The notes below the pieces were generated by a model that saw only the letters and a program-made list of their open reading frames with translations, had not been told where the DNA came from and searched no databases. 64,000 bases of DNA from Paenibacillus sp. 1_12 (GTDB lineage: Bacteria > Bacillota > Bacilli > Paenibacillales > NBRC-103111), in assembly GCF_900114475.1 (NCBI RefSeq), contig NZ_FOTE01000025.1, forward strand, positions 1 to 64,000, read 5' to 3'. A program made the translations under genes and the position numbers. Of the stretch, positions 35,826 through 43,792 are shown piece after piece (position 1 is the first letter of the stretch; every line of letters starts with the position of its first letter).

Positions 35826-36838
35826 ACTCTTGCCTCCTGTACTCTGTTCGATGTATCGGATGCCAGTAAAGCGTGATCCTTAACACCTTGACCAGTTATG
35901 GTTAGAAATACTTCGTCTAGCGTTGGTTTCTGCACACTCAACTCAGCCAAATGAATACCAGCCTCGCGTAGGGAGATAAGCAGGTCTGTGACAAGGTCGG
36001 CGTTTGCCATCGGCGCAGTTATCATTCCAGTCGTCACAGTAGACTGAACCTTGAGCACCTTTTCAACGGTTCGACAGGCCTCCTCGATATCTTGTGGATG
36101 TTGCACTATTAATTGCAATGATGAGGTACCTACTGACGCTTTCAGTTCATTCACGGTGCCCTCGGCAACGACTCGTCCACGATCGATAACCGCGACCCGT
36201 TCAGCTAATTGATCTGCCTCTTCGAGGTACTGAGTTGTTAGCAGTATGGTAGACCCTGTCTTCACCAACCGACGGATCGTATCCCACATTTGTGAACGCG
36301 TGCGTGGATCCAGACCGGTAGTCGGTTCATCCAGGAAAATAAGGGGTGGCTGTGCAATGAGGCTAGCCGCCAAATCGAGTCGGCGGCGCATGCCGCCGGA
36401 GAAATTTTTCAATGGCCGTTTCGCAGCCTCTGACAACCCAAATTCCTCAAGCAACTCATCTGTCTTTTGCCGTGCCTCTGCACGCCCCAGCCCAAGCAGC
36501 CGAGAGAAGATAATTAGATTCTCTGTAGCGCTAAGTGACTCATCGACTGAAGCATACTGGCCGGTCACCCCGATCAATTGACGGACAATCTGAGACTCCT
36601 TGACAACATCGTACCCGAAGATTTTCGCTGATCCCGCATCCGGTCGAAGTAAGGTCGCCAGCATATTGATTGTGGTAGTTTTTCCGGCCCCATTAGGACC
36701 AAGCACGCCATAAATCGTACCGGCGCGCACGTTCAAATCTACGCCATCCACCGCACGATTTTGACCAAAAGATTTGATGAGTCCACGCGCTTCGATGGCC
36801 CAAACATCAGTGCTTTGCTCTCTGTATATCTGATCCAT
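35822..36838 (-). CDS. ABC exporter ATP-binding protein (DrrA-like)
   Basis: A 338-residue ATPase with Walker A GPNGAGKTT, the Q-loop GVTGQYASVDE, signature NFSGGMRRRLDLA, Walker B LIFLDEPTTGLD and the switch His replaced by Gln in LLTTQYLEE, as is usual in DrrA. The roughly 100-residue C-terminal extension (AGIHLAELSVQKPTLDEVFL) is also DrrA-type. ATG 36838 follows GGAGGAATT. It powers the coupled permease at 35010. Confidence 0.92.
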   Translation of the reverse strand: MDQIYREQSTDVWAIEARGLIKSFGQNRAVDGVDLNVRAGTIYGVLGPNGAGKTTTINMLATLLRPDAGSAKIFGYDVVKESQIVRQLIGVTGQYASVDESLSATENLIIFSRLLGLGRAEARQKTDELLEEFGLSEAAKRPLKNFSGGMRRRLDLAASLIAQPPLIFLDEPTTGLDPRTRSQMWDTIRRLVKTGSTILLTTQYLEEADQLAERVAVIDRGRVVAEGTVNELKASVGTSSLQLIVQHPQDIEEACRTVEKVLKVQSTVTTGMITAPMANADLVTDLLISLREAGIHLAELSVQKPTLDEVFLTITGQGVKDHALLASDTSNRVQEARV

Positions 36839-36968
36839 TGCAATTCCTCCTATTTAACTAGTTATTGTGGATTATAACCTGTGTTTTTAAACTGAATGTA
36901 AACAGAAAAGAAGGTCTATCGATTCAGCAAGGATATTAAACCCAAATATAAAAGCTATTTCCTTACCT

Positions 36969-37202
36969 TTGTTTCGTGAAACAGAGCTATCTGTTCCTGC
37001 AAGGAAATTTTTGGGCTTACAATTGAGTCCAAGTATTTGGATAGTGATTTTAAGATGTTTATGGTTAAGTGGCTATTCAAGGCATTGTGAGTCTTTCAGT
37101 GATGCAAAACGGAGGACAAAAGAAGCTTCTATACTATTAGTTAAATATGCCAATGAGCATGAATCGGTTGCATTAGTGGGACATGGTTTTTTTAATCTTT
37201 GA
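36969..37202 (+). pseudogene. Histidine phosphatase family fragment
   Basis: The frame FRETELSVPARKFLGLQLSP, then SGYSRHCESFSDAKRRTKEA and VALVGHGFFNL matches the C-terminal half of histidine phosphatases (the GHG is the second catalytic His block). The N-terminal RHG motif is absent and the frame stops right after FFNL, short of the family end. It is truncated at both sides and has no ribosome site. Confidence 0.7.
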
Positions 37203-37322
37203 GTTTTTCAAGTATTGTACTATGATAAACTTGACTCCATTATTTGATTCGAGCGATGGTATGGGACGAGCCCCTTACTCTTACAAAAATTTAGAGAACA
37301 GTATACCTAAGGAGTGGTAGAA

Positions 37323-38525
37323 ATGGCGCGTGTTTTGTTTATTAATGGTGGATCAGAAGGACATATCAATCCAACTATAGGAGTTGTGGAAGAGCTTATT
37401 TCGCGTGGAGAAGAAGTAGTGTACTTTTGTATAGAAGCTTTTCGGGAGCGTATTGAGAAGACAGGAGCTTCAGTACGAACATTTGACGATCAAAAATTTA
37501 TTAAGGCCTTTATCTCAGGTGGAAGAGATTATTTACTTGAAAGAATCAACGGTCTGTTACTTACGGCAGATATAGTCATACCAAGCGTTCTTGAACAGAT
37601 CAAAGGAGAGCATTTTGATTACGTCATCCATGATTCTATGTTTGGTTGTGGACGTTTACTTGCTCAAATTCTTAAGCTTCCTGCAATCAACTCCTGTACT
37701 TCTTTTGCGCAGACAAAAGCATCATTCGATAAAATGTTGGAACAACTTTCTATAAAAATTCCCACAGAAATAGTTAAACCTATAAACGATAAATTTCAAA
37801 GCCTTACGGTCATGGTGAAGGAAAAATATGATGTGGAGATCCATTCTCCTTACGAAGTGTTTTGTAATCCTGCACCACTTACAATCGTTTATACAACAAG
37901 GGAGTTTCAACCTTATGGAGAAGCGTTCGACCAAACTTATAAATTTGTAGGTCCATCCATCTCTTCACGATTAACTCAGGAAAACTTCGACTTTACTGCA
38001 ATCAAGGGACAAAAACCAATTTACATTTCACTGGGTACAGTCTTTAACCAAGCAATTGATTTCTATAAGCTTTGTTTTGAGGCATTTGGGAGCACTGAAC
38101 ATACTATTGTTATGTCTATTGGGAATAAAACTCAAATTTCTGATTTGGGGGAAATTCCTAAAAACTTTATCGTGAAAAATTATGTTCCACAAACGGATGT
38201 ACTGAAAAACACTCAATTATTTATTACACATGGTGGAATGAACAGTACCCATGAAGGTCTCTATTACGGGGTTCCACTAATTGTAATCCCACAAAGTGCG
38301 GATCAGCCGATAATTGCAGGGCAAGTTGCCAATATCGGAGCAGGCGTTCAATTACAAATGCAAAGCTTAACTGCAAATCAACTACGTGAAGCCGCAGATC
38401 ATGTGTTAAGCCTCTCAACTTTCAAGAAAGCTGTAGCCAATATTAGGGAATCCTTTCAAAAATCGGGTGGGTATCATCAAGCTGTTGATGAGATTTTCAA
38501 ATTTAAAAGACAATATCATATCTAA
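37323..38525 (+). CDS. Macrolide-type UDP-glycosyltransferase (MGT/YjiC family)
   Basis: A 400-residue GT1/GT-B glycosyltransferase. The N-terminal acceptor half begins MARVLFINGGSEGHINPTIG; the C-terminal donor half carries KPIYISLGTVFN and the sugar-nucleotide signature THGGMNSTHEGLYYGVPLIV then PQSADQP. Such enzymes inactivate macrolides or glycosylate flavonoid-like small molecules. ATG 37323 is preferred over GTG 37314, which overlaps AAGGAGTGG. It is monocistronic. Confidence 0.9.
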   Translation: MARVLFINGGSEGHINPTIGVVEELISRGEEVVYFCIEAFRERIEKTGASVRTFDDQKFIKAFISGGRDYLLERINGLLLTADIVIPSVLEQIKGEHFDYVIHDSMFGCGRLLAQILKLPAINSCTSFAQTKASFDKMLEQLSIKIPTEIVKPINDKFQSLTVMVKEKYDVEIHSPYEVFCNPAPLTIVYTTREFQPYGEAFDQTYKFVGPSISSRLTQENFDFTAIKGQKPIYISLGTVFNQAIDFYKLCFEAFGSTEHTIVMSIGNKTQISDLGEIPKNFIVKNYVPQTDVLKNTQLFITHGGMNSTHEGLYYGVPLIVIPQSADQPIIAGQVANIGAGVQLQMQSLTANQLREAADHVLSLSTFKKAVANIRESFQKSGGYHQAVDEIFKFKRQYHI

Positions 38526-38645
38526 ATATAAAAATTATTTATCTACTGTATGGTTGAATTTTTCCCTGTGGTTACGGCAAGAAGCAGCTTCAGAGATATG
38601 CGGTAGCTTGCTAGTAATTCTGCATAGAAGTAAGGAGGCGATCGT

Positions 38646-39722
38646 TTGATCGGTGCGCGGACGAATAAGAGACTTGAAAGTATTAAAGTACTTGTTCATG
38701 AAATGTTGTTGTCTATAGAATGTATGGTTAACAGGCAGGAAGCAACGGTTCACTTGTACGGAGTATCTATATTTGCTTCAATGCTGGCCATGAAACGAGG
38801 ACAAAATCCAGAACTTGCAACGATCACTGGACTGCTTCGTGATTATTATGTTTTTAAAACTGGAATCAATGAGTTTCCCGGACCTAATAGTGCTGAGGCA
38901 GTGAGAACTATAATAAGGGATACGGGTATGTTTACTGAAGAAGAACAGATCACTGTTCTCCGGTCTATATTTTATCAGAATGATAGCAGTCGAAACCATG
39001 ATCCCTACGAAGAGATCCTTAAGGATGCTAATGTACTCCAGTTGTACTTTCAAAACACAGGCCATAGGCTACCTGAATTGGATATAAATCGATTGCGAAA
39101 TGTGCTCAATGAATTGGAAATTGTGGGCGAGTTCAAAGAAGAAGAATTCAACCAAGAGAAGGAAATGAACACCCAATTCATCGAAGATAAACGCCGCAAG
39201 TTGGCCGATATTGCAGAAGTGCTTGCGGGGCAAAACATAATCGGCATACCAGGAGACGAACGCTATCGGGAAATCTGCAGATATTGGCCGGATGCCAGTA
39301 TCTACAAAGTGCTAAAGAACAGCTGGTGTGCTGCGTTCGTATATCACAGCTGCCGACAAGCAGGATTTCTTTTGCCGATTCGGTATCCGAATGGGATCCA
39401 TCGGTTCGCAGGCGTTGGTGCGTGGTTGGAGTGGGCTCAGTTGCCCGAGACAGGGTTCTTCCATCTTGACGAACAGGATGGGTTTACGCCTCAACGCGGT
39501 GACATTGTCATCTACGATAAGCTTCTATCTGATCACTCGCATGATCATATTGGTATTGTCCTTGCAGGCAACGAGGAAGATATTTTGGTAGCAGAGGGTA
39601 ACAGGGATAATAAAAATTACTCCAGTATTTTTCACAGGGATAGAAGGCATCGTATTCTCGGATATATCCGTATCGACAACAGTTATCGATATCATTTCAG
39701 AGGAGAGTATAAACCATTTTAA
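38646..39722 (+). CDS. Degenerate HD-like domain fused to a CHAP amidase domain
   Basis: A 358-residue protein without signal peptide. The first 165 residues follow the HD-phosphohydrolase plan: H36 in VHLYGVSIFASMLAMKRGQN, the doublet position reads GLLRD (R65-D66 where HD is expected), and ILKDANVL supplies the later Asp. Residues about 185-350 form a CHAP/NlpC-like cysteine amidase: C228 in NSWCAAFVYHSCRQAG and H301 in SHDHIGIVLAG. TTG 38646 follows AAGGAGG. CHAP domains usually cut peptidoglycan outside the cell, so a cytosolic form fused to an HD-like sensor is unusual. Function unknown. Confidence 0.7.
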   Translation: MIGARTNKRLESIKVLVHEMLLSIECMVNRQEATVHLYGVSIFASMLAMKRGQNPELATITGLLRDYYVFKTGINEFPGPNSAEAVRTIIRDTGMFTEEEQITVLRSIFYQNDSSRNHDPYEEILKDANVLQLYFQNTGHRLPELDINRLRNVLNELEIVGEFKEEEFNQEKEMNTQFIEDKRRKLADIAEVLAGQNIIGIPGDERYREICRYWPDASIYKVLKNSWCAAFVYHSCRQAGFLLPIRYPNGIHRFAGVGAWLEWAQLPETGFFHLDEQDGFTPQRGDIVIYDKLLSDHSHDHIGIVLAGNEEDILVAEGNRDNKNYSSIFHRDRRHRILGYIRIDNSYRYHFRGEYKPF

Positions 39723-39766
39723 CATAGAAGTGCTTTATTTGATCTAACCGATGACGTTTGTTTAAT

Positions 39767-39810
39767 GAAGCGGAGCATTATGCCGCGGCAGCTTCTGCTT
39801 CTTTTTATTA
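39767..39810 (+). terminator. Probable hairpin terminator
   Basis: GAAGC with adjacent GGAGC pairs imperfectly with GCTTCTGCTTC, followed by TTTTTATT. It ends the HD-CHAP gene. Confidence 0.45.
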
Positions 39811-39854
39811 AGCTAAACATCCCTGTTAATGCTAGGCAATCGTCATTTCAAAGA

Positions 39855-39923
39855 TGATGAAATCCTGCGAATGAGAGAGTAAACGTAAGATAAACCCTTT
39901 AAAACCAAGAGAAGGGCAGGAAT
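39855..39923 (+). repeat. Dispersed intergenic repeat, copy B
   Basis: Matches 259-326 at 61 of 69 aligned positions. The frame that is open in copy A contains two TAA codons here. No gene is visible between 39810 and 40058. Confidence 0.6.
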
Positions 39924-40058
39924 GCGTAATTAAAAAGCGAATATAAATGGAAAGTGGTTTGGTAAGATACCTGCGGAGGGTAGTTCCGTGGTAATCTTCA
40001 GTTTAGCGCTATATATGTAGTTAATAAGGGTTATCCAGCTAAGGAGGTAAAGATTAAA

Positions 40059-41039
40059 TTGAATATGAAACGAAGAAGGCATGTGTATGCCCTTGTAATT
40101 GTATTTATGCTAGTAAATTCCATCGTTAGTTTACCAGCAAATGCTGCTCTGTACGATCCTATCAGCCGTAAATTTAACCCTCCAACACTTCCGCCGGCAA
40201 TCACATTGTTTGAACAGACACCGCTTTATTCCACACCCGATGACTCCCTTAATCCAACAGCAGAACTCAGTCCACAAGATGTTGTTACGGTCGATGCAGA
40301 GCAGGCATGGTATGCCAAACAACGCGGGGAAAAAGTATGGATAAAAATCAAGACCACGTGGACAGGTGAACTTTGGATACACCTTGACTCTGACAAAATT
40401 GGCGTCGTAAAGCCTGTCGATACGAACATTGCTCTCCTCTGGTCTGCAGCTCTTTATACACAACCGTCTTTATCAACGATGACGGATGTCGTACTTGCTC
40501 CGCAAACGGTCCATGCTAATGCCATATTCGAATCACCAGTAACTTATCTGGCCTATTCATATCGAATCGAGACATCGTGGCTAGGAGATATGTGGATTGT
40601 CTCCAATCCTCATATCCTTTCGGATATGGAGATCTTGAATCAGGACATGGATTTGCAAACAGAAACGCTATACATGGAGGATTATGATACAGCTAATCGC
40701 TTGCAGCGTCCTTCGGATGCCAAGCTGATTCAACCGCAAAATGTATTTGCCTTGGAAAAAACGGAAAATGGTATCTATCATGTTCGGTCACAAGATGGCG
40801 ATATGTTCTGGATCAATCCGTATTATGCGCAGCCATTAGGTGTGGAGAAAATCAATGAGAGCCCCAATCTTAAGAAAGAAACGACACTCCATCTGTTTCC
40901 AACGATGCCTTTCCCAACTTTTGGCATCCTCACTCCTCAAACAGTAACCGCCTTTGAAAAATGGACCGATCTTCAAGGAAAAAGGTGGAATCATATTCAT
41001 ACTTGGGCAGGAGATATGTGGGTTCAAATTGACGAGTAG
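40059..41039 (+). CDS. Secreted protein of four SH3/GW-like tandem repeats
   Basis: A 326-residue exported protein with a signal peptide (YALVIVFMLVNSIVSLPANA). The mature part is four repeats of about 70 residues. Each has an L-x-P-Q-x-V strand (ELSPQDVVTV, VLAPQTVHAN, LIQPQNVFAL, ILTPQTVTAF) and all except the third end in W-x-G-[DE]-[LM]-W (TWTGELWIHL, SWLGDMWIVS, TWAGDMWVQI; the third has DGDMFWI). This spacing suits bacterial SH3 or GW-type wall-binding modules. No catalytic domain is present. TTG 40059 fits AAGGAGG better than ATG 40065. Confidence 0.75.
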   Translation: MNMKRRRHVYALVIVFMLVNSIVSLPANAALYDPISRKFNPPTLPPAITLFEQTPLYSTPDDSLNPTAELSPQDVVTVDAEQAWYAKQRGEKVWIKIKTTWTGELWIHLDSDKIGVVKPVDTNIALLWSAALYTQPSLSTMTDVVLAPQTVHANAIFESPVTYLAYSYRIETSWLGDMWIVSNPHILSDMEILNQDMDLQTETLYMEDYDTANRLQRPSDAKLIQPQNVFALEKTENGIYHVRSQDGDMFWINPYYAQPLGVEKINESPNLKKETTLHLFPTMPFPTFGILTPQTVTAFEKWTDLQGKRWNHIHTWAGDMWVQIDE

Positions 41040-41114
41040 GAATAACGCACGATCCATTTGAATACTGCTGAGGTAACTATGTAGTTGTGGAGGCCTAGTT
41101 GTAATGAAAAATGA

Positions 41115-41471
41115 TGCATTGGAGAAAGCCAACTGGAAAAGGCAAAAAGCTATGTTTATAATGGGCAATGCGAGGGGAATTTGAAACTGTTGGAATCTTT
41201 AATACTGAATAGACCCTTACCTGTTAATCAAACCATGATTCACGGTGACTGCACAACAAATAATGTCCTGGTATTAGACGGAGAGGTAAGTGTGTTCATC
41301 GATGTTGCTGGTATGACAGTAGGAGACCCACGATATGATGAATCCTTGGCGATTAGAAGAATTATTAATGAGCCGGATTTATTAGATGCCTTTTACGAGG
41401 GGTATACCCGTTACAGAGTAACTATGGAAGAGTTTAAATATTTCGTTGAAGGTTTGTATGAGTTTTTTTAA
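41115..41471 (+). pseudogene. C-terminal fragment of an APH-type kinase
   Basis: The open frame reads KAKSYVYNGQCEGNLKLLES, then TMIHGDCTTNNVLVLDGEVS and FIDVAGMTVGDPRYDESLAI, the catalytic loop (HGDxxxxN) and metal-binding region of an aminoglycoside-phosphotransferase-type kinase. The ATP-binding N-terminal lobe is missing. A TTG at 41181 has an AGGGG site and could still start a 96-residue product, but that product could not bind ATP normally. Confidence 0.7.
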
Positions 41472-41514
41472 TCAGCTTTTTACGTTAACGAAGAACTATA
41501 GCTTAATAAAATAC

Positions 41515-41545
41515 GAGGCTGCCGACACGGATCGGCAGCCTCGTT
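41515..41545. terminator. Strong hairpin, GCTGCCGA family copy 1
   Basis: GAGGCTGCCGA (41515-41525) pairs perfectly with TCGGCAGCCTC (41532-41542) around CACGGA. A near-identical hairpin lies at 42456. Confidence 0.7.
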
Positions 41546-41800
41546 ATGCTAACGGACAGTTTAAGTAAGTGAAAAAATATCATGCACATAATGTGCCCAT
41601 TAATGAAAAAAAGAGACCCCCAAAAAAACCACAGATACATAATAGTATATAAAAAAATTAAATATAAGTCTATTACTTTTTTTGTAAAAATTATATGTTA
41701 TAGAGGCGACCGCGGCGCAAAAACGATCAGGGAGAATAAACATGGAGGCACATTTACCTAACTAGTAATTTACCAAAGATATTGAAGGGAGAAGCCCTGT
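41546..41800. other. AT-rich spacer upstream of the GNAT gene
   Basis: No coding frame is visible. It contains the perfect palindrome GCACATAATGTGC at 41584-41596, which could bind a dimeric regulator. Confidence 0.35.
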
Positions 41801-42277
41801 ATGATTACGCTCAGAAAAATCACGCTGGAAAACCGACGTGCCATATTTAACCTGGAAGTTTCAGAAGATCAACGCCGCTTCGTTGCGTCCAATCTGTCAA
41901 GCGTGGCTTCGTGTTACGTCCTTGCAACCAATGGGGGACATCCATTTCCGTTTGCCATTTATGTGGATGAACAGCCGGTCGGTTTTGTTATGATTAGTTA
42001 TAGAATCACCGGGTACGAACTCCCGACAATCGCAGACGATAGCTATTGCATCGTGCGACTGATGATTGACAAGCAATACCAGAACAGGGGCTATGGTCGG
42101 GAAGCCATGAAAAAAATCTTGGAATTTATTCGCACCTTTCCGGCAGGGCCTGCACATTACTGCTGGATTTCTTATATTGCTGATAACGTGGTTGCCAAAA
42201 AGCTTTATGAAAGCTTCGGTTTCCGTGACAATGGTGAAAGCTTTGACAACGAACTAATAACCGTATTGCGACTCTGA
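41801..42277 (+). CDS. GNAT acetyltransferase, polyamine (BltD-like) type
   Basis: A 158-residue GNAT enzyme of the same subfamily as the 2784 gene: MITLRKITLENRRAIFNLEV and QRRFVASNLSSVASCYV, the acetyl-CoA loop YQNRGYGREAM, then AKKLYESFGFRDNGES. BltD-type enzymes acetylate spermine and spermidine. ATG 41801 follows GAAGGGAG. The gene is flanked by the two related GCTGCCGA hairpins and so forms a self-contained cassette. Confidence 0.88.
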   Translation: MITLRKITLENRRAIFNLEVSEDQRRFVASNLSSVASCYVLATNGGHPFPFAIYVDEQPVGFVMISYRITGYELPTIADDSYCIVRLMIDKQYQNRGYGREAMKKILEFIRTFPAGPAHYCWISYIADNVVAKKLYESFGFRDNGESFDNELITVLRL

Positions 42278-42546
42278 TTTGCTTCTTGTATCATATATTC
42301 AATTTTCGAGGGATCGTTAAAAGGTGGCATCCTCTTTGATACCAAAGCACCTTTTGGAGAATGAACCCCATGAAAGATGAACTTTAAATTGTATTGATTT
42401 CTGCGTTCTTAGGATTGAACCAACAAGGATCTATAACTCAATAAACTGTTAAGACGAAGCTGCCGACACGATCGGCAGCTTCATTAACTTAACGGGGAGA
42501 AGAGTCCGATGAGGTAGACGATATGTTGATAAAATGTAAAAATGAT
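42278..42546. other. Spacer with no supported gene apart from the hairpin at 42456
   Basis: Nothing coding is visible. The stretch ends at the strong promoter of the XRE gene. Confidence 0.35.
42456..42486. terminator. Strong hairpin, GCTGCCGA family copy 2
   Basis: GAAGCTGCCGA (42456-42466) pairs perfectly with TCGGCAGCTTC (42472-42482) around CACGA. Two compensating base changes relative to 41515 preserve the stem. Confidence 0.7.
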
Positions 42547-42575
42547 TTGACATTTTATCGATGTTGTTTTATGAT
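42547..42575 (+). promoter_or_regulatory. Vegetative promoter of the XRE gene
   Basis: TTGACA (42547-42552) and TATGAT (42570-42575) with a 17-base spacer, a near-consensus sigma-A promoter 48 bases before the start codon. Confidence 0.75.
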
Positions 42576-42623
42576 TTTAAAAGTAAAAAGTTTTTTACAT
42601 TAAAAAGGTAAGGTGATTTCTTT

Positions 42624-42827
42624 TTGAAGAATAACATCAGGGATATTAGGAAAAAAATGAAGATATCCCAAGAAGACCTTGCAAATAAGTGCAGCGTTAC
42701 AAGACAAACCATCAACGCCATTGAAAATGATAAATATGACCCTACGTTATCTTTGGCGTTTAAATTATCTATTCATCTTGAAACTACAGTTGATCAATTA
42801 TTTACTTTCGAGGGGGACACAAAATGA
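42624..42827 (+). CDS. Small XRE-family helix-turn-helix regulator (YgzD/YozG-like)
   Basis: A 67-residue single helix-turn-helix protein: NIRDIRKKMKISQEDLANKC, SVTRQTINAIENDKYDPTL, SLAFKLSIHLETTVDQLF. It starts at TTG 42624 after AAGGTGATT. Regulators of this type usually precede a small membrane protein gene translated from an overlapping start; here the ATG at 42824 overlaps its stop, but that second frame ends after 21 codons, so the partner is missing. Confidence 0.88.
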   Translation: MKNNIRDIRKKMKISQEDLANKCSVTRQTINAIENDKYDPTLSLAFKLSIHLETTVDQLFTFEGDTK

Positions 42828-42889
42828 AATTGAAAAAAGCTGATGAAATGGAACAATATCAGGGCAGCGTAACCTTGTGGCTTACCTAA
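42824..42889 (+). pseudogene. Truncated partner ORF coupled to the XRE gene
   Basis: ATG 42824 overlaps the TGA of the XRE gene (ATGA). The frame encodes MKLKKADEMEQYQGSVTLWL before TAA, then an AGGAG-type terminator follows. The length and abrupt end suggest that most of a co-translated membrane protein was deleted. Confidence 0.5.
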
Positions 42890-42912
42890 GCTCGATCTAC
42901 AAACTACAGCAG

Positions 42913-42944
42913 AGGAGCTTACCTAGGGTAGCTCCTTTTTTTGC
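42913..42944 (+). terminator. Hairpin terminator, AGGAG family
   Basis: AGGAGC-TACC (42913-42923, one bulged T) pairs with GGTA-GCTCCT (42927-42936), then seven T. Confidence 0.78.
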
Positions 42945-43036
42945 TCATTAAAGTAAAGGGTAGGAGAATAATAATTGATTCAGGGTATTTTTGAAAGGAC
43001 CAGCTAACTGAACGTACTACAATTGGTTGCTTGTCC

Positions 43037-43669
43037 TCATTCACGCTTAACCTCGACTCCCGTCCTTCCAGACAACGTATCCCATATGCTCATTAACTGT
43101 GTGATGGCAGTTTCAATTGCCTCAAGCGGAACACCGTCCCTGGCTTGTGAAGAAATCCCACGAAGAAAGGTGTCAAACAAGGTAACGAGCATGAGGATAT
43201 CTGTAGAATTGGGCAGCTTACCATCTGTTATGGCTCGTTCTATACACTCTTTCAGCCAACCGCGAACTTTTTCTCGTTCCTTGGAGAGCATATCTCGGAT
43301 ATGTTTTTGCTCAGGAGAACAAGTTACAGCGGACAAATTCAACAGACAGCCTAAAGGATGGGAACTCTCTGTCTGCATCCGTGCCGAACGCCGTAATCCC
43401 TGTTCGATGGCTGCTTTCGATGTTATGCTTTTATCCCTGAAGCTTTCCGAAACCTGTCCATAAGTAGAGATATATTGATCTAGTGCTTCGCGGAACAACG
43501 CTTCTTTGGATTCGAACGCCGCGTAAAAACTTGCTGCTGAAATATTTCCCATTGCAGCGCGCAGCTGAGCAAGTGAAGTGGACTCAAAGCCGTGTTCCCA
43601 GAACATAAGCATCGCGGCGACAACTGCCTCGTTACGATTAAATGCGCGGGGGCGCCCCGTTCGTGGCAT
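43037..43669 (-). CDS. TetR family transcriptional repressor
   Basis: A 210-residue regulator. The N-terminal helix-turn-helix reads RNEAVVAAMLMFWEHGFEST and LAQLRAAMGNISAASFYAAF, as in AcrR/YxaF-like repressors, followed by a ligand-binding domain with CLLNLSAVTCSPE. ATG 43669 follows AGGAGGTC. It is divergent from the MFS efflux gene at 43793, so it most likely represses that gene and itself through the site at 43745-43762 until a toxic compound binds. Confidence 0.9.
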   Translation of the reverse strand: MPRTGRPRAFNRNEAVVAAMLMFWEHGFESTSLAQLRAAMGNISAASFYAAFESKEALFREALDQYISTYGQVSESFRDKSITSKAAIEQGLRRSARMQTESSHPLGCLLNLSAVTCSPEQKHIRDMLSKEREKVRGWLKECIERAITDGKLPNSTDILMLVTLFDTFLRGISSQARDGVPLEAIETAITQLMSIWDTLSGRTGVEVKRE

Positions 43670-43715
43670 AATATGACCTCCTTTATTAATTTTATACTAA
43701 TCGATCCAGAAGTCC

Positions 43716-43762
43716 TTGACAAGGGATGTAATTGACATTAATATATGGAATGATTGATCCAT
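43716..43762 (+). promoter_or_regulatory. Promoter and probable TetR operator of the MFS gene
   Basis: TTGACA (43716-43721) and TAATAT (43739-43744) are 17 bases apart. Directly after the -10 lies ATGGA-N8-TCCAT (43745-43762), a symmetric site covering the expected transcription start. Confidence 0.6.
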
Positions 43763-43792
43763 AATTAAATTCATCTCTAGGAGGGAACTAAC

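Noticed and set aside
41584-41596. Palindrome GCACATAATGTGC
   Set aside because: Perfect but short and isolated; no adjacent regulator or matching second site, so not claimed as an operator.
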